A DNA stretch of 6,525 nucleotides from Tannerella sp. (GTDB lineage Bacteria; Bacteroidota; Bacteroidia; Bacteroidales; Tannerellaceae): positions 1 through 6,525 of the forward strand of contig JAIRYY010000171.1 of the NCBI GenBank assembly GCA_031267485.1, written 5' to 3'. The notes below the pieces were generated by a model, which did no database searches, was not told the origin of the DNA, and was given only the letters and a program-made list of their open reading frames with translations. How positions within the stretch are numbered: position 1 is the first letter of the stretch; every line of letters begins with the position of its first letter. Below are positions 5,872 to 6,525 of the stretch, piece after piece. A program made the position numbers and the translations under genes.

Positions 5872-6525
5872 TCATCCTTTCCCGCCGGAGACGCGACGGC
5901 CGCTTCCGGGATTCGGAGACGTTTTTACTGAATTATAAATTGCAAAACCGAGCAGGCATAACAGTATAATGCTCACGGCGACGGATGCTATGTTTGAAAT
6001 TTTAGTGCCTTTGTAGTAGATGTCGTCCACGCACTTAAATTCGATTTTATGGTTTCCGGCCGGAACTTCGAGTCCGCGCAATATGTAATTGACGCGTATC
6101 AGCGGCGCTTCGATGCCGTCAATATAGGCATGCCACGTCTTGTAAAAAACTTCCGAGAACACGGCCAGGTGAGGCATCGTGCTGCTACTCTCATAAAACA
6201 GATTCCCCGGATTGGCATAATCCGTCAGGCGAATAGACGCCGTACTGTCCGCTTCATGCCGCAAAGCCTCCCAATCCTGCAAACGGTTCTGCCATTCCTT
6301 ATCAATCACGGCCGTTTGCGCCGGATTGAAATCTTTCAGGGCGACAATCTCCTCGTCCGGCGAATTGACCCACTGCAGTTGATTTACAAACCAGGCATTC
6401 CCCAGGGCCTGGCCGTTGAACTGCACCTGCGGCCCCTGCTGCGACGGGACAATCACGTATCGCCCGTTCAGCATGTTCAATACGTTCATATTGATGTTTT
6501 GCGAGAGGTGAAAATCGATAATATC
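5872..6525 (-). CDS. YfhO-family membrane protein, C-terminal part (5' end beyond window)
   Basis: The frame is open from the right edge to TGA at 5872, giving 217 residues. The first in-frame ATG (6489) is internal, because the conserved pattern starts before it (NINMNVLNMLNGRYVI), so I annotate to the edge. Features typical of the C-terminal part of Bacteroidetes YfhO-like proteins are GNAWFVNQLQWV at 42-53 followed by PDEEIVAL and AQTAVID, then the block LAVFSEVFYKTWHAYIDG (120-137) and IRVNYILRGLEVPAGNHKIEF (142-162). A final membrane segment, about 176-196 (ISNIASVAVSIILLCLLGFAIY), is followed by a short basic tail (GRRVSGGKG). This is the extracytoplasmic beta-rich domain plus last helix of a polytopic membrane protein. 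YfhO of Firmicutes takes part in lipoteichoic acid glycosylation and has a GT-C-like fold; the Bacteroidetes substrate is not known. The protein is first in the visible operon and sits 12 bases from the DUF4954-type gene. Confidence 0.88.
   Translation of the reverse strand, partial: DIIDFHLSQNINMNVLNMLNGRYVIVPSQQGPQVQFNGQALGNAWFVNQLQWVNSPDEEIVALKDFNPAQTAVIDKEWQNRLQDWEALRHEADSTASIRLTDYANPGNLFYESSSTMPHLAVFSEVFYKTWHAYIDGIEAPLIRVNYILRGLEVPAGNHKIEFKCVDDIYYKGTKISNIASVAVSIILLCLLGFAIYNSVKTSPNPGSGRRVSGGKG

Noticed and set aside
4792..5931. Plus-strand frame of 379 codons opposite the DUF4954-type gene
   Set aside because: It is the antisense of a protein with strong beta-helix periodicity, its composition is shadow-like (Arg/Val/Asn-rich), and it runs across the junction with the YfhO-like gene.

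Overview
The window looks like a piece of a GC-rich genome from the Bacteroidota, most likely the order Bacteroidales. This rests on a DUF4954-type protein and a YfhO-type C-terminus of the Bacteroidetes kind, a secreted family 43 glycoside hydrolase, starts preceded by A/T-rich leaders without a usable Shine-Dalgarno site, and one TAnnTTTG-type promoter candidate. No species can be named from the sequence alone.

All recognisable genes lie on the minus strand, so transcription runs from high to low coordinates. From the right edge, a cluster of three genes reads: the C-terminal part of a YfhO-family membrane protein (cut by the window edge), a DUF4954 left-handed beta-helix protein, and glmS, the glutamine-dependent glucosamine-6-phosphate synthase. 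The gaps are 12 and 18 bases, which strongly suggests one operon. Directly after glmS is a 37-codon coiled-coil reading frame that may be the tail of a lost gene. A strong hairpin at 1763-1804 follows and probably ends the transcript.

Between the operon and the next gene is about 570 bp without a convincing protein gene. It holds an array of REP/MITE-like palindromes (two complete hairpin units and two half units, 1405-1683) and a candidate promoter. The left part (1-1295) is the 5' portion of an exported GH43 enzyme with a beta-sandwich domain after the catalytic domain. It runs off the left edge.

Functionally, glmS commits fructose-6-phosphate to amino-sugar synthesis for peptidoglycan, LPS and glycans. 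YfhO-type proteins are polytopic envelope glycosylation proteins, and DUF4954 has the fold of sugar nucleotidyl/acyltransferases, so a shared envelope-sugar role is a reasonable inference but unproven. The GH43 gene is a separate unit for scavenging plant or host glycans. The least ordinary parts are the palindrome array, the uncharacterised DUF4954 protein in its glmS context, and the coiled-coil remnant.
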